From Nothopassalora personata (taxonomy: Eukaryota; Ascomycota; Dothideomycetes; Mycosphaerellales; Mycosphaerellaceae): DNA of 64,000 nucleotides. The notes under the pieces are model-generated. The model did not search any database, was not told the DNA's origin, and saw only the letters and a list, made by a program, of their open reading frames with translations. Made by a program: the position numbers and the translations under genes. Below, one piece after another: positions 12,301 through 22,072 of the stretch; within the stretch, counting starts at the first letter, position 1; each line of letters opens with the position of its first letter. The stretch is from the NCBI GenBank assembly GCA_033816765.1, contig CM066290.1:4278001-4342000 (forward strand). The letters are read 5' to 3'.

Positions 12301-14700
12301 TAATGCTAATAACGCAGTTACATTACCTAAATGTAAGTACTCCTCTTTTCTAGTCGATAACTGGATTGTGCTTTCTTAACTAAGGCATACCTAATACTAT
12401 GTTATAACTAGCTATATTAGTAATATCTAAGGTAATATTCTCGTAGTACTGTTAGATAGCTAGTAGCAATGGTATCGTCTCCCATTCTACGCTAGGTAAC
12501 GATAATCCGTCTACCGCGATCAACTCGTAACCCTATTTCTTCTTTAGGGTAGCTAACCCGTTTCTTATTATGAAAGACTCGGAGATAAAATTCCCCGCTA
12601 CTCCTAAGTCGATTATAACACTAGTCTTATGTCCGTTAACGATTACTTATGTCTAGAAAACTGTGCTTAATGTCGATACGTGAGCCTAAGTATTGCATAA
12701 CTCCCTCCGGTCGCTTATTCCTAGGGAGCTAATCCTTTTCCCGAATAGTATGTAGTTCGCTATGCTTTATACCTAGAGGCTTCGGCTAGAACCTATAGCT
12801 CGTTACCCTATGTCTATACTTGTAGTCTATTACGTTCCTAGATCTTCTACGATTCTAAGTAGAGAGCCCGTATATACTATACTACCGTTCGTAGTTCGTT
12901 TAAGACGAAAGTTCCTACCGGTGTTAGATATCCGGTATCCGTTATTCGGCTTCCTATAGGTAGTCGTTCGATAACCGCTTTAGCTAAGTTCTTAGTATTA
13001 TTTATAGTTAGGTAGCCCTATACTATGCCCCTTATTATATCGAGTGTCTTATCGAATTCGTTAGGGTTTAGGTATCGTTTCCCTAAGAACTTTAGTAGGA
13101 ATTCTTCGTGCCTTCGTTAGAGGTAGATAATTAACTTATAGAGTTTCCTTAGCGCGTCTACCGTGAATGTATATACTTCGTTTTCGTCGTCGGTATCGCT
13201 CTCTTCTTCTTCGGATAAGTCCTCGCTTAACTCCTCCGGTACGTAATCTTCTTCGATAGTATCTAGTTCGTTTGTTTATTGTTCTAGTACTAGTAACTAG
13301 CGTCCGTCCTATTCTAGATCCTAGTTTTCTTTATTGTCGTTTTCGAAGTAAGATTCGTCTATGTCTACTTCTTAGAGCTTGTTTTGTCCGTGCTAAGCTC
13401 CTAGGGTTCCTACCGGTTATCGTAGCTAGTACCCTACGCCTAACTTAGCGTCGTAGTAGGTTTAATACGAGTCCTAATAACAGAATCGCTAGTGAAGGCT
13501 TCCGTAACCGTGTCGAGATTCCTTCTTAACTTTATAGTTGACTCCTCGTACTATTATGCTAAACAATCTAATAGTCCTTAATTGTTAGTTATTCGGTAGT
13601 AGTGTATGTTATTAAACATAGTATCCTCCTCGTCCTTATAAGGGGTCTAGGAGAGGCGTCGTAACCCGGTTACTATCCTTCTCCTCTACTCTCTAGGTAT
13701 AGTTAAATTGTCGGGGTCTAACACTGCTCCTAGATTTGCCTACCTTTAGTTACATTATATTGAACTACTCGCGGCGCACTATATTCTTACCGCGGCAATC
13801 TCGCGCTATGTAGCCTTCCTTACTATAGGCATAGTATATAAGTTTTCCTTTTCCTTTAAAGGGCTTTCCGTAGCCCCTACTCTTTTCGATCCTCCGTCCT
13901 CGTTAGGTAACGTCTAGTTCCATTAGCTGTAGTCTATAGTAGGGCTAGCTTTATCGTAAGAATTCTCCCTTCGTAACGTATCCTCCTAAGGGTCTACGGT
14001 CCGGAGCGTATCCTACTATTCCTCCTACTTTAGAGTCGTATTTCTTTTCCTAGTGTCGTTCCTAGAGCTAGTTATCGATGTTAATTGACGCCTTTATTAG
14101 CTCTTCGAGGTTAGTGATCCGTCCCCCGTGTCTTATTAACTCGTCCTTAACGGAGTCTTTAAGTCTACGTCAGAACATAGTCATTAACGCCGTCTAGTCC
14201 TATCTAGTGATTTGTCCGTATTCTTCGAATTTAGCGGCATACTCTAAAGTAGACGTCTTCTACTTTAGGTGTTAAATGATTCGTATGGCCTATTAGACTT
14301 TGTTCGAGGTTCTAAAGATTGATTTTATCTTATCTTTAAAGAGGGTATAGCTCCTAAACATTCCGGTAGGGTCTAATCGTCCTATACCTTTAAGGTATTC
14401 CTTAAGGTAAGGTTTAATCTAGTTCTACGCACTTCCGCAAAGGTACGTAATAGTAAAGATAGTTCTTTTATCGGCATCGACTAGGTTAAACATAAGATAC
14501 ATATCCATCTAATTGATTTAGTCGTTAAACTTAGCCCTGTCTCTATAGAAGAGGTCTAGCTTAGTAGCCTTAACGTCGTTCTTCCTTAGAGTAGGCTCGT
14601 TATCGTTATTAGACTTATCGTCCTTCGTAGTAGTCTATTATAGTAGCGCACGGCGGATGCTTTCTACTTCGCTAGGGGCGGGTGTTTCCCTACTAGCTGC
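9360..14700 (-). pseudogene. Element B gag-pol polyprotein relic
   Basis: Read on the - strand from about 14690 downwards: gag, with a CCHC-type knuckle near 13770-13830 in which Cys codons have partly become Tyr; protease near 12620-12660; reverse transcriptase with an intact YIDDILVY motif around 11500-11530; RNase H about 11000-11100; integrase about 9700-10700; and a C-terminal chromodomain about 9380-9480. PR-RT-RH-INT order plus a chromodomain places it among Ty3/gypsy chromoviruses. In-frame TAG stops are frequent throughout, replacing Gln and Trp positions conserved in the family. It is non-functional as it stands. Confidence 0.85.
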
Positions 14701-14732
14701 TTAAGTAGCGCTTATCCTAAGGGCGTTTAAAG

Positions 14733-15102
14733 TGTTATGTCTCGTTCTAGGGCTAGTCTTAAAAGAGAGATAAGTTAAGTCACGTGGCGGTATTCTTTAG
14801 AGAGGCTAAAGCAAGCTAAGCGAAGATGAATAATAGGAATAAGAGTTGTATTCTAATTAGTAAGATAGTAACATGAGTTAAACGCCTCGAAGCTATAAGG
14901 GATTCTTAGCGTTCCTAAATACATAGGAGATCTCTATCTCGTGTAAGTGTGGTTCCTAATTATAAGTATAAGATCTTATTCTTATGCTAGGTTCTCATTC
15001 TTATGTTCGGGTACATCCGTAGGATAGCGTTCCTATCGGATGTTACTAGCCAATTAGGGCGGTTAGCTATTCCCTGGTCCGGTCTCGATCCGAACCGTAA
15101 CA
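14733..15102 (-). repeat. Right LTR of element B (its 5' LTR)
   Basis: 370 bp, direct repeat of 8257-8626, starting TGTTATGTCTCG and ending CCGTAACA on the + strand. The sequence just inside it (about 14700-14732, - strand) is where a primer-binding site should lie, but no tRNA 3' end complement is clear by eye, perhaps because of mutation. It is followed by the right copy of the GAACG target duplication. Confidence 0.93.
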
Positions 15103-16606
15103 GAACGGCCGCGCCGACGCGCTAAGCCGAAGAAGCGATTACATAGAAGGAAAAGAACTAGTATAACACAAAATATTGAAAACGAACCCCGACGGAAGTC
15201 TTAGTGCTAACATAAGAGAATTTAATAATATCGTACGGATATTAGGCAATAGGGACGAACAATTCCCTATATCGTAAGGAAAATACTAGGTACTAAAGGA
15301 TCGAGAAGAAGAATATATACGACAACATTACAACGGACTAACTTATAGACACCCTAGAACTTTAAAAACAATAGACCTAATATAACGCAGTTTCTCATTC
15401 CTATAGATAAGACTTAGGGTGTTACGCTATATTAAACAATACGTACACTACTAACGAAACAAGGCTACGAGACATGTAAAATACGGTTACCTACAGTTTA
15501 GGGCACTACCGATGAAACCATAGGACGAAGTTATAATAGACTTTATTACGAAACTCCTACCGTTAAAAGACTAAGTTACGAAATAACTATACGACATAAT
15601 ACTAGTTATGGTTAATAGACTTACGAAATACGTATACTTCATTCCTACATCGGAAACGTACAATCTAGAGCAGCTCGGATACCTCGTACTAGATAGACTT
15701 ATCCGATACTACGGATTCCCTTAAGCGTTTATAACGGACAGAGATAAGCTATTTACATTAAATTACTAGAAGACGCTTATAGGAACAATCGGAATTAAAC
15801 ATAAGCTATTAACAGCATATTATCCGGAAACAGACGGACAAACCGAAAGGATGAATTAAACGCTAGAACAATACCTACGACACTACATTAATTATGCATA
15901 GGACAACTAGGTTTCATTACTGCCAATAGCGTAGATTGCACTAAACAACCATAAATTAGAGACAACTTTAACGACGCTATTCTATGCGAACTTTAGTAAA
16001 GATCCTAATCTATTTAGAATACCTAGATCTCACCTATAAGCCGAAAGAGCAATCGTGACGACGGATACTCTTAAGGAAGTGTATAAAGAAACACGTAAGG
16101 CGATCGAAGATGCATAATAAAAACTGTCTTAATAACGGTAGGACACGAGAAAAATAGCACCTCTACTAAAAAAGGGGGATAAGGTCTATCTCCTTATAAA
16201 AAACTTAAGAATAAGAAGATAGACTAAGAAACTAGATTACGTTAAGGTCGGACTATTTTTCATCGATAAAGTTATAGGACTAGTTAACTACCGCCTATAA
16301 CTACCACCCGACGCAAAAATCTACCTAGTCTTCTACACCTCTAAGCTAGAACTAGCGGACGCTAAAACACCTTACTAGGAGAGCTTCTATTTCGAGCCGG
16401 AAGTAGAAAACGAATTCGAAGTCGAAAGAATCCTAGATAAGAAAGGTTAGCGATACCTTATTAAATGGAAAGGATACGACGAATTAGAAAATACCTAAGA
16501 ACTAGAAAAGAACCTACGAAACTATTAGCAAAAAATCTAGGAATACTATAAAACTAAAAAACGGCTAGCTAACTAAGTTACCGATTAGCGACTAGTCGGC
16601 CGGGAG

Positions 16607-16681
16607 TAGCTAGAGTAGGAATCGAACCTACGACCTTAAGAGTGTAGATAGCTTACGCTCTACTAACTAAGCTACCTAGCC
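16607..16681 (-). tRNA. tRNA-like sequence, probable pseudo-tRNA, inside element A
   Basis: On the - strand the 75 nt fold as a tRNA cloverleaf in three arms. Acceptor stem GGCTAGG pairs with TCTAGCT (G:T at positions 1 and 7), with an A discriminator. TA at positions 8-9 is followed by a D arm GCTT/GAGC. The T arm is a perfect GTAGG-TTCGATT-CCTAC. The anticodon arm is abnormal: between D and T arms there are two bases too many, and the best pairing is TAAG/CTTA with a loop longer than seven. The enlarged loop contains TATCTACAC, so no anticodon can be assigned with certainty. The G:T pairs fit C-to-T damage. It is most likely a dead tRNA copy carried by or next to the element. Whether it is transcribed is unknown. 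Confidence 0.6.
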
Positions 16682-16769
16682 GATTAATAAGAATAGGGAC
16701 ATAACTTATAAATAAGTACCCTAATAAGTCTCTACCCCTAAGGACTCGCCCTAAGGCTCCGCTCTAGAA

Positions 16770-17200
16770 AGCGCCGCCTAGTTATTTACGGGCATCTCTA
16801 GGATATCCGAGAAGGAGACTAGCGAAGGCAACACCTCTACCCCCGACGCCCGCTTAAGAGACGCTAGCTCCTCGCGCGCCTCTTCCTCCTCGAGCTCCTC
16901 TAACTCCTTAGCGACGGCATCGTCGGTACGACGCTTAACTAATCGAAGCTATTTCCGAAGACGGATCTTACGTATCTTTAGCCGCACCTCCTCCTCTTTA
17001 ATTCTCTTAAGCTCTAGCTTAAGATTATCGCGCGAATCGCGAAGACGTTCCTACTCCGGACGAGAAAGACGCACATCGTAATTCTTATAGCCTTTTCGAA
17101 TATAGGCCGAACACTTTCTAGACCGAGAACCTACGATACACTTTACTACTACGCCCGAGGATCGAGACTTCTAACAATTCGTGTATAGAGCTATTTTAAT
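16770..17200 (-). pseudogene. Antisense Cys-rich/coiled-coil ORF of element A
   Basis: On the - strand, opposite to element A's gag-pol and between pol and the 3' LTR, a broken frame reads KCIVGSRSRKCSAYIRKG near its start. This matches the Cys-rich motif of the ORF in element B, with one Cys changed to Tyr. It is followed by a long Lys/Arg/Glu/Leu-rich helical stretch, an acidic segment and a short tail. In-frame TAG stops occur at likely Gln/Trp positions. Start and end are approximate. Similar composition, order and position in both elements argue that it was a real gene of this family. I do not recognise its function. Confidence 0.6.
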
Positions 17201-17333
17201 ACTAGAAATTTTAGTATCCTAAGTAAGTCGTTAACGGCGTTTATAGGAGGAAGAAGATATAGTTAACTATTACTATAAGAAATGATAACGGCTTAAGAAG
17301 CTTCGGGACGAAGCTAGGCTAAGAAGGGGATAG

Positions 17334-17693
17334 TATTACGGAATAATTCCTAGGGACCCTAGAATTATAACGATAAGACGAACACGTAACTTATCCTACC
17401 TAAGCGCTTAGACTTAGAGCGATTAGACTGCTTATACTTAGACTAATTAGACTGCTTATGCTTAGACTAATTAGACTAATTACCGAGATCTACGAATCTC
17501 CTTTATATTTAGGAACGCTAGAAACCCTTATAGTTCTAATGCGTTTAACTTATGTTACTATCTCACTAATTAGAATACAACTCTTATTCTAATCATTTAT
17601 CTTCGCTTAGCTTACTTTAGCCTCTCTAAAGAATACCGCTACGTAACTTAACTTATCTCTCCTTTAAGACTAGCCCTAGAACGAGACATAATA
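17334..17693 (+). repeat. 3' LTR of element A, with an internal tandem array
   Basis: The right half (about 17505-17693) is a clear inverted match to the first 190 bases of the element B LTR, in the orientation expected for a + strand element. The left edge reads TATTACGG where B reads TGTTACGG, and the right edge reads CATAATA for CATAACA, both single transitions. Length 360 fits the 370-bp LTR of B. The middle differs: at about 17403-17482 there is an imperfect tandem repeat of a roughly 24-bp unit containing CTTAGACTAATTAGACTG that is absent from B. Confidence 0.8.
17403..17482. repeat. Imperfect ~24-bp tandem repeat in the LTR of element A
   Basis: Three to four copies of a unit built on CTTAGACTAATTAGACTG(C)TTATG follow each other here. 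Neither LTR of element B has it, so it is private to this copy or a subfamily. Confidence 0.6.
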
Positions 17694-17719
17694 TACTAGT
17701 TAACGTTACGTATTAGGTT

Positions 17720-18547
17720 AACTAAGGTCGCGGAGCCTTAAACAATCTATATAGACGAGGAGTAGTAGAGGACTCGAGTAGTAACGAGTCCTTAGCTAGT
17801 CTTAGCGAACTTATAAAGGACGTAGACCGCCGACGCGAGCGTAAGCTTAAGGACTAGCGAGCGAGTATAGTAGCGAGTGCTATAGTACGTCTAGCGGATT
17901 AGGGCATTACTCGCTAGGCTACTATAGCGAGTTAGGCTACTTCTCGTTTAGCGAGTATAGTAAGCTAGAGCGAGAAGCGTCTAGCGAGTCGTAGCTTACC
18001 GCATCGACATGCTATAACTCTAATCGCCGAGTCTCTAGAGTATATTAATCTTATAGCTAGTAGCCCTTAATCCTCTTCGTCTTTATCTCCGTAGCTAACG
18101 GGGTTTAGAGCCCCCTCTCGATAGTAGAATTTAGTGTTTATAGGGAAAGGTTTAGGCAATAAGCTAGTAAGTACGTTAGCTAGCGAAGTATTGGTTAAGA
18201 AGGTAAAGGAAGAGCATACGAGTCTAGCTACGAGTTAAATTAGAGAGATTAAGAAGGAGTCCTTAAGCGAGACTATAGCAGTAACTAGTGCCTTAAGCGA
18301 GTCTATAGTAGTAACTAGTGCTTCGATAATTACATAGCTAGACTCGTAGCTAGACTCGTAGCTATTACTTTAGAGTCTACCTAACGATAACTAGCGTATA
18401 AAGGCACCGAGAAATAGGCTTGTTATCGAGCTATCTACGAGGTAGCTAAGACCGAAAAAGTAGAGGGAAGTATAGACTCGTAGTATATAGATAGGAAGTA
18501 GACTACTTAATATTATATTATTACTAAGAGCGAAATTTAGCGACTGA
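17720..18547 (+). pseudogene. Relic ORF 1 of an unknown repeat, convergent with relic ORF 2
   Basis: One + strand frame can be followed for about 270 codons to a TGA at 18545-18547, interrupted mainly by TAG. Reading TAG as former Gln gives a Ser/Ala/Arg/Leu-rich, low-complexity, partly helical sequence with repeated SIVAS- and RLAS-like pieces, which at DNA level appear as recurrent GCGAGT motifs. A short stretch around 18120-18250 looks less repetitive. I recognise no domain. It ends tail-to-tail with relic ORF 2, overlapping it by about 25 bases. It lies directly after the element A LTR and could be a separate older repeat. Confidence 0.4.
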
Positions 18548-19330
18548 CTCGCCACCTAGTAGACCGCTAATAAATTTAATTAAGCGGCTAATAGTACCCT
18601 CTAATTGCTAAATACGATCCTCCGCCGCGGCTAAGCGAGTCGATATATTATTAGTAGGGCAAGTACTAGACTTGCTAGCCTTACTAACCTCGCTAGCCTC
18701 GCTAGAAGTAGTTAAAACACCCTCGATAGCCTTAAATAAACTATTGCTAGACTCGTTAGACTCGCTAGGCTCCTTAACTAACTTGCGAGAGTTATAGCGA
18801 GCCTTCGCGTAACGCTTATAATACGCGTAAGTCTTATCGGCATTAGTAGTAAAGACTATATAGCGTATACTAGCTCTCTTACACGTATCGTAGTCCGTCT
18901 AAGCCGGCTTACCTATTAATACGAGTTAGTATATATAGTATAGCGAGTCTACTATAAGACATATACCCTCTTTAGTCTCTATAATACGGCTAGCCTAGTC
19001 GAACTTACCCAAATTATTGTTCGTAACCTTTATACTACCCTTATCTGTCTTCTACGAGTCTCCTAGCTATTATGCCTATGTCGACTCGCTTACGTAGTAG
19101 AAATCGTCGGTATCGGCGGTACGAGGGCGGCGGTATGCACTATAGGTTTAAACATTAGTCTACCTACGTACGCCTAACGAGTCAGAATCGTACTTACGCT
19201 ATCGTAAGCTATAGTAATAACCGCGTTTATAAGGGTAAGCGCGGATTAGGTATACTGTCGCTGTCGCTGTCGTTATCGTTATTCTAAGGCTAATATCGCT
19301 AAGTAAGTCATCTATAGTTAGATTTGTATA
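18521..19330 (-). pseudogene. Relic ORF 2 of an unknown repeat
   Basis: A - strand frame is readable for about 260 codons from roughly 19330 to a TAG-TAA pair at 18521-18526, broken by TAG and a few TAA at probable Gln positions. The middle part is globular-looking: an Asp-Asp-Phe-Tyr-Tyr segment near 19100, then a Lys- and Tyr-rich stretch (NADKTYAYYKRYAKARYN) at about 18790-18850. A Ser/Glu-rich linker follows, and then a C-terminal heptad-like helix (RLAAAEDRI... then EGTISRLIKFI) at about 18560-18640 that could form a coiled coil. No known domain is recognised. The consistent frame over about 800 bases shows it was once coding. Start uncertain. Confidence 0.45.
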
Positions 19331-19520
19331 TATCGATAAGTATAGAGTCGAAGAAATAGTAATAGTAGTAGAAGTTGATATACCCGCCGCTATAATATAA
19401 CAATAGCAAGTAAGGTAAGCTCCTTAATACTTACTATCTGCTATTATTGAGGAGCCTAACTTACCTACGCAGTAGGAGGAAGCGACAATACCGCCGCGAC
19501 TCGCTACGATTATAGGCGAT

Positions 19521-19594
19521 AATAGCGAGTCGCAGCAGTATTGTTGTGCGACAATAGCGAGTCGCAGCAGTTGGCGAGTCGTAGCAGTATTGTT
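19521..19594. repeat. Short GCGAGTCGCAGCAG tandem repeat at the edge of the damaged block
   Basis: AATAGCGAGTCGCAGCAG occurs at 19521-19538 and 19553-19570, with a shorter copy GGCGAGTCGTAGCAG at 19573-19587. Two copies are followed by TATTGTT. The repeat sits where the RIP-like block gives way to normal sequence. Confidence 0.6.
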
Positions 19595-22072
19595 AATGGT
19601 TGTTAAGGAAGAGCGAGTGCAGCGAGTGAGGATTTCGAATGCGGGTATTTGCCGGTTTTGTAAGCCTAGGCCACCGCCCAAATCTCGCTTCATCTCCATT
19701 GTTTACAACGCGTCTCTTTGCCGTTTCTTCATTCACTCACATCCAAGTCTGATCACACATGCATGACAAGTGATGGTCGTCGCCACGAGACATGCCCGCC
19801 TGGAAAGAGCTAGGCTTGCTCTCGGACTCCAGCGCGAGGCTATTGGGACACTGTCGGGCCTTACCTCCATCGCATCACCTAGATAGTGCAGCCCTGACTA
19901 CAGTATGATCCTATTGGGCTACGTGATCCATGGACATGACCACCCACCAAGCGAAATGCCCGACTCTATCGTATGAGATGTGACGGAGAGCACACATGCA
20001 TCTCATCTCGATCGCCCCGTTGTCGAGATTCAAAGACAGCAGCGCCATCAGGCCCGCCAGCCCACCGCCCACCGAAAACGACGCCTGTGTTTCTCTCTTA
20101 CATCTCCGAGGTACAGCCTTGCCTTCTGACAGGTACCACCACCTTGCGCAAGCGCACATGCAGCTCCGTGGCACAGCATACTGCTCGCGCAAGCTGCAAA
20201 TTCTGAAACGTGTGGCAGTCTCATCAGGCCGTCCTGCAGCACTTCACGATGCCCTGAGCAGGACATTGAGCTTTTCCATCCGTTCGATCAGGCCGGGGTG
20301 CCACGAAACAACCACTCCGTTCGCTTTCCTTTCATCATGCGCCAGGCTTGGATCGGCAAGCTTCCGTCGAAAGATGGCCTGTCTGCAAGTGGGCTACCCA
20401 TCGATGTTCCACAGTGGCCTTCTTTAAGCAGATGATGATCCGCCAGCACCAACGAGCGCCGCTTTCGTCCAAATCACGGGATGCGGAAAAGATGGCAGAT
20501 TCCGTGCCTTTTCCTGCGATCTTATTCCGCTCAACTGATTACTGGGAATGAAGTCACTGCTGTGCGTGACTCGTCCTAAGCGAAGGCAGGGACTCAGCAA
20601 TGCTGGCTGCAGCGGATTGCACACACTCGAGTTGCACCGCCGATGCAGTTGAGCTCTACACAGCGTGAATGTCATCGATCTCCCACTCGATCGAACAGTA
20701 GTGATGATCCGGGGCCGTACGACGTTTTCGACTCATGTGTGTTGCAATGCCTTGTTGTCAGATGTGCATCTATCGCCCATGCACGACGTTTTTACACACA
20801 ACAGCTGCTGAAAGCCGACTCTCAAAATGTTGGACGCCATGTCTCGCCAAACCAGTCTATCAGCTCAGCATTGCGCGAGTCAAAGCTTGTCAAATGAGAA
20901 GCCAGATTTGAAGAGCGAATCATATGCCGCTTCGGCGGCAATCGACGTGATCACAGATCCGACACGGATCGGAACGGCACTTTCGTGATGCAGCTGCCAA
21001 CACAAAGAAGATCAACTTAACGCAAGGCCTCTCACGCACGTACGCATCTGCTGAAACTTGAGCATCCTCGGCTCTTGAACACATCGCCATCGACTACACT
21101 TGAAACCTTTTGCAAGGATCTTGGCGGCTGGGCATTAGCCAAGAGTGGCACTCGCGTCTCACTCCAGGCATACAGTCTTCACTGTCATCTGCCGAGGTGC
21201 AGGGTAGATCGCTGTTCAGCAACAGATTTCTCTGGAGATATGAAACTCCAGGTCAAAAGGAACTTTCCTTCTAAGAGCTGAGTGCAGTATCCGGTCATCT
21301 GCAGTTTCCACAACAGCTACACGGCCGCCATTGCCACTTCGATGCTGCATCTGAGCTTAATAGAATTCGTAAGGAACTCTTGCTTCCAAATCTCATAAGC
21401 TGCCTGGCAAAGCCGGAGCTGTGAGCACAAGTAGCCGCATAGCTGCATTGCTATAAAGGAGTGTGAACACTCTTGACGCCTCAACAAGCAGTTGCCCACC
21501 TATCTCGACAGTGGAGCGTGAGGCTGAACGAGACTTCACGAGCCCGTCTAGGCTGATCCTGTTGAGGCCTCGCGACCCACGGTCGTACAGCGGACAGAAG
21601 ACTGGACCTATCATTGCACTCCTATCGCGACCATTCCACGGCTGTGGTTCCAGTTGTCTCTTTGGTACCGCCTGCACACGTGTGCGTCCGCGCCCACGCG
21701 GCCCCTCCGGAAGAAGCCTCCACATCTCTCGCGCGCGCACGCACACGGCTGAGCTTCTGCAACGCTAGAACAAGTCTGCGTTGTTTAGCGGGAAGTACAC
21801 GCCAGCACTTGGGTCTGGCCTCGCTCCCCGAACTCTGGCGTAGACTAATGTATAACATCAGGCCCGCACACTTGTTGCTGCGTATCTCTCGAAAGACTCC
21901 AGCTACTGCAATAAGATTGTGAGATAGAGAATTCACAATCTATGGTCGACATCTCACACGCGCAAAACGACTTCGCTGCTTACACTCGGTCGTGAACCTT
22001 GCCGTTAAGCTTGCTTCCCGTGGAACGTGCATCGGAGAGCCGGTCTCGAATCGACGCCAGGTCCGACACACA
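19595..22072. other. Intergenic, about 2.5 kb, no gene seen
   Basis: First normal-composition sequence after the repeat block; CpA and TpG are common again. Several overlapping open frames of 60-143 codons exist on both strands (for example 19996-20427), but they have no recognisable domain, splice signals or consistent codon bias. The right end should hold the promoter of the BTB gene. Confidence 0.6.

Larger units (their letters stand above)
8257..15102 (-). mobile_element. Complete Ty3/gypsy chromovirus relic (element B), inserted in element A
   Basis: A full-length element of 6,846 bp on the - strand, bounded by two 370-bp direct LTRs that begin TGTTA and end TAACA on the + strand. It is flanked by the 5-bp duplication GAACG at 8252-8256 and 15103-15107. 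Both flanks belong to one interrupted RNase H frame of element A, so B inserted after A was in place. Its gag-pol is similar enough to A to call the two one family. By hand count the two LTRs differ at about 21 of 370 positions, about 18 of them transitions, so much of the divergence may be RIP-like mutation and not age. It is dead: every long frame is broken. Confidence 0.93.
15103..17333 (+). mobile_element. Element A, 3' segment: end of RNase H, integrase, chromodomain, 3' non-coding part
   Basis: Continuation of element A after the element B insertion. The first codons complete the RNase H frame (GRADALSR at about 15108-15131). Integrase follows at about 15300-16100, with the zinc-binding N-terminal region around 15310-15480 and catalytic-core landmarks HGFP-like and TDGQTERMN-like (with typical substitutions) between 15700 and 15860. 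A chromodomain is readable at about 16390-16530 (YLIKWKGYDELE-type core). TAG stops are scattered through it. After pol come a tRNA-like sequence (16607-16681), an antisense Cys-rich ORF (about 16770-17200) and a purine tract (AAGAAGGGGATAG, 17321-17333) next to the 3' LTR. Confidence 0.88.

Noticed and set aside
1..19550. Use of TAG as a sense codon (alternative genetic code)
   Set aside because: The TAG excess is confined to transposon relics and matches C-to-T change at CpA; genes to the right use Gln and Trp codons normally.
19996..20427. 143-codon + frame between the repeat block and the BTB gene
   Set aside because: No domain, no splice signals, and several other frames are open over the same bases on both strands.
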